Positions 60,655 to 64,000 of a stretch of 64,000 bases of DNA are shown here, piece by piece (position 1 is the first letter of the stretch; each line of letters opens with the position of its first letter). The position numbers and the translations under genes are program-made. Below the pieces are notes generated by a model that made no database searches, had not been told where the DNA came from, and was given only the letters and a program-made list of their open reading frames with translations. Source of the stretch: Gordonia asplenii (GTDB taxonomy: Bacteria > Actinomycetota > Actinomycetes > Mycobacteriales > Mycobacteriaceae); NCBI RefSeq assembly GCF_012933505.1, contig NZ_JABBNB010000013.1, positions 62,001 through 126,000 on the forward strand, read 5' to 3'.

Positions 60655-62079
60655 CTACCGACTCATCAACTGCGCCAACGCATTCACGTCCGAACTGAAC
60701 GTCGAATCGGGTGGCGAACCGAACCCCACCACGATGCCGCCGCGGTCTTTCGGAGCGTCGGGATGGCGGAACTGGTCCAGACCGAAGACGAGAAACCCTG
60801 CGGCCCAAGCTTTTTCGAGGATCGCCGGTTCCGCGTCGAGGGGGCACCCGATCACGGTGTGCAGTCCGGCCGATACGCCCCCGACGTCGATGCCCGCGGT
60901 GTGCATCCGGCGAGCGAGCTCGTCTCGGCGTCGACGGTAGTACTGGCGGCTGCGTCGGATGTGGCGGTCGTACGCGCCGGAGCGGATCAACTGGGCCAGC
61001 ACGAGCTGGTCGACGACGCTGGCGTCCGGTTCGCGCAAACCCTTAGCCGCGACCAACGGTCCGACGAGTTCGTCGGGGACCACCAGCCACGCGATGCGCA
61101 ACGCGGGCGACAGCGTCTTGCTGACCGAACCGGTGTAGATCACCGCGTCGGGCGCGAGAGCCTGCAGCGCGCCGATGGGCTCCCGGTCGTAACGCAACTC
61201 GCCGTCGTAGTCGTCTTCGACGATGTACGACGCCCGCGACCGGGCGCGTGCGACGACGGCGGCCCGGCGCGGTGGGCTCAGCGAGACGCCGGTGGGGAAC
61301 TGGTGACTCGGAGTGAGTAGGACCGGGCCGACGTCCAGCGTGTCGAGGGCGGCGATGTCCGCGCCGTCGCGATCGGTCGGAATCGGATGCGTCACAACGT
61401 CGTTCGCTTCGATCGACCAACGGTGAAAGGGCAAGCTGTAGGCCTCGACGGCCAGGTCGCCGTGCACGACGTGCTTGCTCAGCGTGATCAGCGCGGTGTG
61501 CACCGACGTGGTGAGCACGATGCGCTCCGGCGTCGTGCGGACACCTCGAACGCGGGCGAGACAGCGGGACAGTTCTTCGCGCAGTTGGTAATTGCCCTGC
61601 GGATCACCCGGGCCGAATGCCGAATGCGGGGCATCGGTGAGGGCCACCCGAGTCGCGGTGATCCAGTCGGAGCGGGGAAAGAGCCCGGGCGCGGGCGCGC
61701 CGAGACTGAAGTCGTGCTTGGGTCCGGCGTGCGCGGGCCGCGGCGGGACCGGTCGCTCGGGTGGCGCGGCGCCATGCGCCACAACGGTTCCCGAGCCCTG
61801 GCGGGCCGCCAGCCAGCCTTCGACGACGAGTTCCGAATACGCCGCCGACACCGTGCCGCGCGCGACACCGAGGTCGGCGGCAAGCGATCGATAAGGCGGC
61901 AGCCTGGTCCCGGCGGGAAGTCGGCCGTCGGTGATCGCCGCACGCAGTTCGCGGGTCAGTGTGCGCCGGATCGCGGCGCCGCGACCCTGGGTGGGTGCGG
62001 ACGGGTCGGGCTGCAAGTCGAGAAACAGGTCCGTGCCGAGGCGTTCGGCGACGGCGGCCCAGTGGTCGGTCGGTGGCAC
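60655..62079 (-). CDS. MocR/PdxR-family GntR regulator with aminotransferase domain
   Basis: About 474 aa from GTG 62079 (VPPTDHWAAVAERLG). The N-terminal winged helix LPPYRSLAADLGVARGTVS (about residues 60-80) is joined to a fold-type I aminotransferase domain; the PLP lysine is in YTGSVSKTLSPALRIAW. MocR proteins use PLP or an adduct as signal. It faces the NmrA-like and AhpD-like genes across 123 bp containing direct repeats, so those are probable targets. Confidence 0.9.
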   Translation of the reverse strand: MPPTDHWAAVAERLGTDLFLDLQPDPSAPTQGRGAAIRRTLTRELRAAITDGRLPAGTRLPPYRSLAADLGVARGTVSAAYSELVVEGWLAARQGSGTVVAHGAAPPERPVPPRPAHAGPKHDFSLGAPAPGLFPRSDWITATRVALTDAPHSAFGPGDPQGNYQLREELSRCLARVRGVRTTPERIVLTTSVHTALITLSKHVVHGDLAVEAYSLPFHRWSIEANDVVTHPIPTDRDGADIAALDTLDVGPVLLTPSHQFPTGVSLSPPRRAAVVARARSRASYIVEDDYDGELRYDREPIGALQALAPDAVIYTGSVSKTLSPALRIAWLVVPDELVGPLVAAKGLREPDASVVDQLVLAQLIRSGAYDRHIRRSRQYYRRRRDELARRMHTAGIDVGGVSAGLHTVIGCPLDAEPAILEKAWAAGFLVFGLDQFRHPDAPKDRGGIVVGFGSPPDSTFSSDVNALAQLMSR

Positions 62080-62097
62080 AGTCCGCAAGACTACGCC

Positions 62098-62113
62098 GAT
62101 TGGCCCAAGAATT
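62098..62113. promoter_or_regulatory. MocR operator candidate, direct repeat 1
   Basis: GATTGGCCCAAGAATT is identical at 13 of 16 positions to the copy at 62122. The two starts are 24 bp apart. Confidence 0.5.
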
Positions 62114-62121
62114 GACCTGCT

Positions 62122-62137
62122 GATTGAACCGAGAATT
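62122..62137. promoter_or_regulatory. MocR operator candidate, direct repeat 2
   Basis: GATTGAACCGAGAATT. A partial inverted copy (AATTCGGATCAATC, 62134-62147) overlaps its end. Direct plus inverted repeats are the usual layout of MocR binding regions. Confidence 0.5.
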
Positions 62138-62202
62138 CGGATCAATCGGCCGTTACCGTTGAGTAGAAGCAACCGAACGAAGAACACGCTCAGGGAGGGC
62201 AC

Positions 62203-62967
62203 ATGAAGATCCTGGTCATCGGAGCGAGCGGCGGCATGGGACGGCTGGTCGCCGACCGGCTGGAGAAGGCGGGCGCCGACGTCGTGCGTGCGCATCGGGC
62301 CGTCGGCGTCGACGCCTACACCGGTGCCGGTCTCGCCGAGGCGGCGCGCGGCGTCGACGTGATCGTCGAGTGCGCCAACAACATCACCCAGCGCGCGAGT
62401 AAGGCCATCGATTTCTTCGGAACCGTCGCCGCCAACGTCAGCGAGGCGGCCCGCGACGCGGGCGTGCAGCGAGTGGTGTGTCTGTCGATTGTGAATGCCG
62501 CACAGCCGCAGGTGAATTCGAAGATGGGCTACTACCAGGGCAAGGCCCGCCAGGAGGAGGTGTACCGGCGTGAGCTCGGCGACCGGGTGATCCTGTTCCG
62601 CACCACCCAATGGTTCGAACTCGGTGCGACGATGCTCGACTCGATGAGTCTCGGGCCGGTCGGCGTGATGGCCCACATGCTGTCTCGGCCACTCGCCGTC
62701 GCCGACGGTGCCGACCTGCTCGCCGACGTCGCGCTCAACGGGGGCGCCGCCGTCGTCGAGGTCGCCGGGCCCGCCGACCTCGACATGCTCGACGTCGCGC
62801 GAGAGATCGCCCGGCGTCGGGGCACGCCGCGCTGGGTGCTCGGCATCAACTTCGGTGGCAAGGTCATCCGGTCGGGAGCACTGCGTCCCGACGGTGCATT
62901 CGAGGTCACCGCCACGACTTTCGGGCAGTGGCTCGATCAGACCTACCCGGCCGCGGTCGGTGCGTGA
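62203..62967 (+). CDS. NmrA-like NAD(P)-binding protein (atypical SDR)
   Basis: 254 aa from ATG 62203 (AGGGAGG upstream). The glycine-rich dinucleotide motif is VIGASGGMGRLVADR (about residues 5-19). YYQGKARQEEVYR holds the atypical active-site Tyr/Lys segment, and the GDRVILFRTTQWFEL region is typical of NmrA/NDUFA9-like SDRs. It acts as a redox sensor or reductase. It is followed 14 bp later by the AhpD-like gene, forming a common MocR-controlled pair. Confidence 0.85.
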   Translation: MKILVIGASGGMGRLVADRLEKAGADVVRAHRAVGVDAYTGAGLAEAARGVDVIVECANNITQRASKAIDFFGTVAANVSEAARDAGVQRVVCLSIVNAAQPQVNSKMGYYQGKARQEEVYRRELGDRVILFRTTQWFELGATMLDSMSLGPVGVMAHMLSRPLAVADGADLLADVALNGGAAVVEVAGPADLDMLDVAREIARRRGTPRWVLGINFGGKVIRSGALRPDGAFEVTATTFGQWLDQTYPAAVGA

Positions 62968-62981
62968 GAAGGGAAGACGCC

Positions 62982-63476
62982 ATGACACTCGTTCAACCGG
63001 CAGCCACCGAATCCGGTGATCCGCGTCGCATGTGGATCCCCAAGACCCACCCCGCGGTGTACAAAGCGCTGGTCGCACTGCAGCGCGCATCGTCGGCCGA
63101 CCTCGATCCGACCCTGGGTGAACTGATCAAGATCCGCGCATCGCAGCTCAACGGGTGCGCATACTGCCTGCACATGCACACCAAGGACTCGATCGAACTC
63201 GGCGTCGACCCGCTGAAACTCGGCCTGATCGCCGCGTGGGAAGAGTCGACCGGAGTCTTCACCGACGTCGAACGCGCGGTCCTCGGACTCACCGACGCCA
63301 TCACCCGAATCTCCGACGCCGGGGTCCCCGACGAGGTGTTCGACGCCGCGGCCGCCATCCTCGACACGCAGACCCTCGGTCAGGTGGTCGCGAGCATCGC
63401 GATGATCAACACCTGGAACCGCATCGCCATCGCGGGCAACTATCCGACGGGACTCGACGAACGGTCGCTGCGGTAG
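62982..63476 (+). CDS. Carboxymuconolactone decarboxylase/AhpD-family protein
   Basis: 164 aa from ATG 62982. The active site NGCAYCLHMHTKDS (CxxC plus His) matches AhpD-like alkylhydroperoxidases, and IKIRASQLNG precedes it. It probably reduces peroxides or relays electrons together with the NmrA-like protein. Co-directional with and 14 bp after that gene. Confidence 0.88.
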   Translation: MTLVQPAATESGDPRRMWIPKTHPAVYKALVALQRASSADLDPTLGELIKIRASQLNGCAYCLHMHTKDSIELGVDPLKLGLIAAWEESTGVFTDVERAVLGLTDAITRISDAGVPDEVFDAAAAILDTQTLGQVVASIAMINTWNRIAIAGNYPTGLDERSLR

Positions 63477-63604
63477 TGGGACGGACTTGTCAACCACGCG
63501 GGGCGGGGAGTGGTCTATTCGGCTGAAATCCCTCTGCTGGGCTGGTGGTGGGACCTGGACTCCGGACATACTTGTCGTGAGTTCAGGATCGTTGAGGGAG
63601 ACCG

Positions 63605-64000
63605 ATGTCCTACCCGCCCACCGGCGCATTCGAGGCGCCACGGAAGGGATCGAACCGCCCCGCCGCAATCGGCCTGGCGGTGACGGTAGCCGCCCTGGTG
63701 ACGGCCATCGTGGTCGTCTGCGCGGTGGCGCTCACCTCGCGCGGCCGGTCGGTTGCCGATGAACGGCCGTCGATCACCCTGCAGGCGGTCGGAGCTAGCG
63801 CGCGCAGCCCGTTCACCGCGTCGGTCGCCAAGGGCGACACCACCGTGCAACCGGCGAACGTCGGCACGCTCAACAATCGGGGCGTCAAAGGCGTCGCCGG
63901 TACGCTTGCGGGTCTCTACGGGTCATCCGGATCGACGGCCTGCGACCCGCAGTTGCTGGCGAACTATCTCGCGAAGGATTCCTCCGCCGCAACCGCCTGG
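63605..64000 (+). CDS. Membrane-anchored protein with DUF6777-like extracellular domain (5' part)
   Basis: The frame from ATG 63605 (GAGGGAG upstream) is open through the last base, giving 132 residues. One N-terminal helix (AIGLAVTVAALVTAIVVVCA, about residues 22-41) follows a short cytoplasmic segment. The outer part ends GLYGSSGSTACDPQLLANYL, resembling actinobacterial DUF6777 proteins (GLYGG...CD). The remainder lies outside the window. Function unknown. Confidence 0.65.
   Translation, partial: MSYPPTGAFEAPRKGSNRPAAIGLAVTVAALVTAIVVVCAVALTSRGRSVADERPSITLQAVGASARSPFTASVAKGDTTVQPANVGTLNNRGVKGVAGTLAGLYGSSGSTACDPQLLANYLAKDSSAATAW

Noticed and set aside
63515..63600. tRNA-like 3' region on the minus strand
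   Set aside because: A few bases resemble a T-arm and acceptor end, but there is no GTTCRA-type loop or full cloverleaf, so no tRNA gene is supported.

Overview
The window is GC-rich, densely coded DNA from a mycolic-acid-type actinomycete (order Mycobacteriales, most like Gordonia). The evidence is the mycothiol enzyme Mca, frequent GTG starts, and a gene backbone in the same order as the Mycobacterium tuberculosis Rv1072-Rv1086 segment. That backbone is YccA-like protein, thiolase fadA3, SGNH hydrolase, cystathionine beta-synthase and metB (1-6924), then greA, DUF4307 protein, mca, a small membrane protein, DUF255 protein, hemolysin III/TrhA and the short Z-prenyl synthase (48557-60648). 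From memory, metB and greA are adjacent in M. tuberculosis; here about 41.6 kb lies between them.

Layout of the insert. 6934-14550: a CoA-ester catabolic cluster. Five minus-strand genes (two SDRs, double-TetR regulator, acyl-CoA ligase, cupin) face an acyl-CoA dehydrogenase/enoyl-CoA hydratase pair. 14607-19712: a 1064-aa SARP/BTAD-ATPase regulator converging on a Drr-type ABC exporter. 19800-26174: an IclR regulator and a complete histidine utilization operon (hutU-hutI-hutG-hutH) ending in a perfect terminator. 26291-30659: an Orn/Lys/Arg decarboxylase-family enzyme, a ClgR/PopR-like regulator and a two-gene clpP operon whose second member has lost the catalytic serine.

31504-48078 is a defence-type island and the most interesting part. 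It holds a HEPN-DUF499 ATPase, translationally coupled to an alpha/beta hydrolase with a glycine/alanine-rich membrane segment; a DUF1156 adenine-specific DNA methylase; and a SNF2-type helicase with a C-terminal DUF3883-like domain. Two sister XRE regulators sit divergently beside the methylase and the helicase. A palindrome of the form ACAACNNGTTGT recurs at the 5' ends of all these units, at identical spacing before the two regulators. This suggests one regulon although the genes are physically separated. Lodged between the parts are an HNH (DUF222) gene with an SOS-box-like site, an AbiEii-like nucleotidyltransferase module, a HigBA-type toxin-antitoxin pair, and short palindromes at module junctions. 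I see no BREX, CRISPR or complete DISARM gene set.

The right part (48557-64000) is mostly housekeeping, with smaller insertions: a frameshifted AbiEi/DUF559-like gene between 22-bp direct repeats; a class I DAHP synthase behind a leader peptide with a Tyr-Trp-Arg-Phe-Phe run and mutually exclusive pairings (attenuator); a PepSY membrane protein pair; a 20-bp perfect palindrome before trhA; and a MocR regulator facing an NmrA-like/AhpD-like gene pair. The last gene runs off the window. No tRNA, rRNA, intact transposase or CRISPR array was recognised. Functions are inferred from motifs read by eye; no database search was possible.
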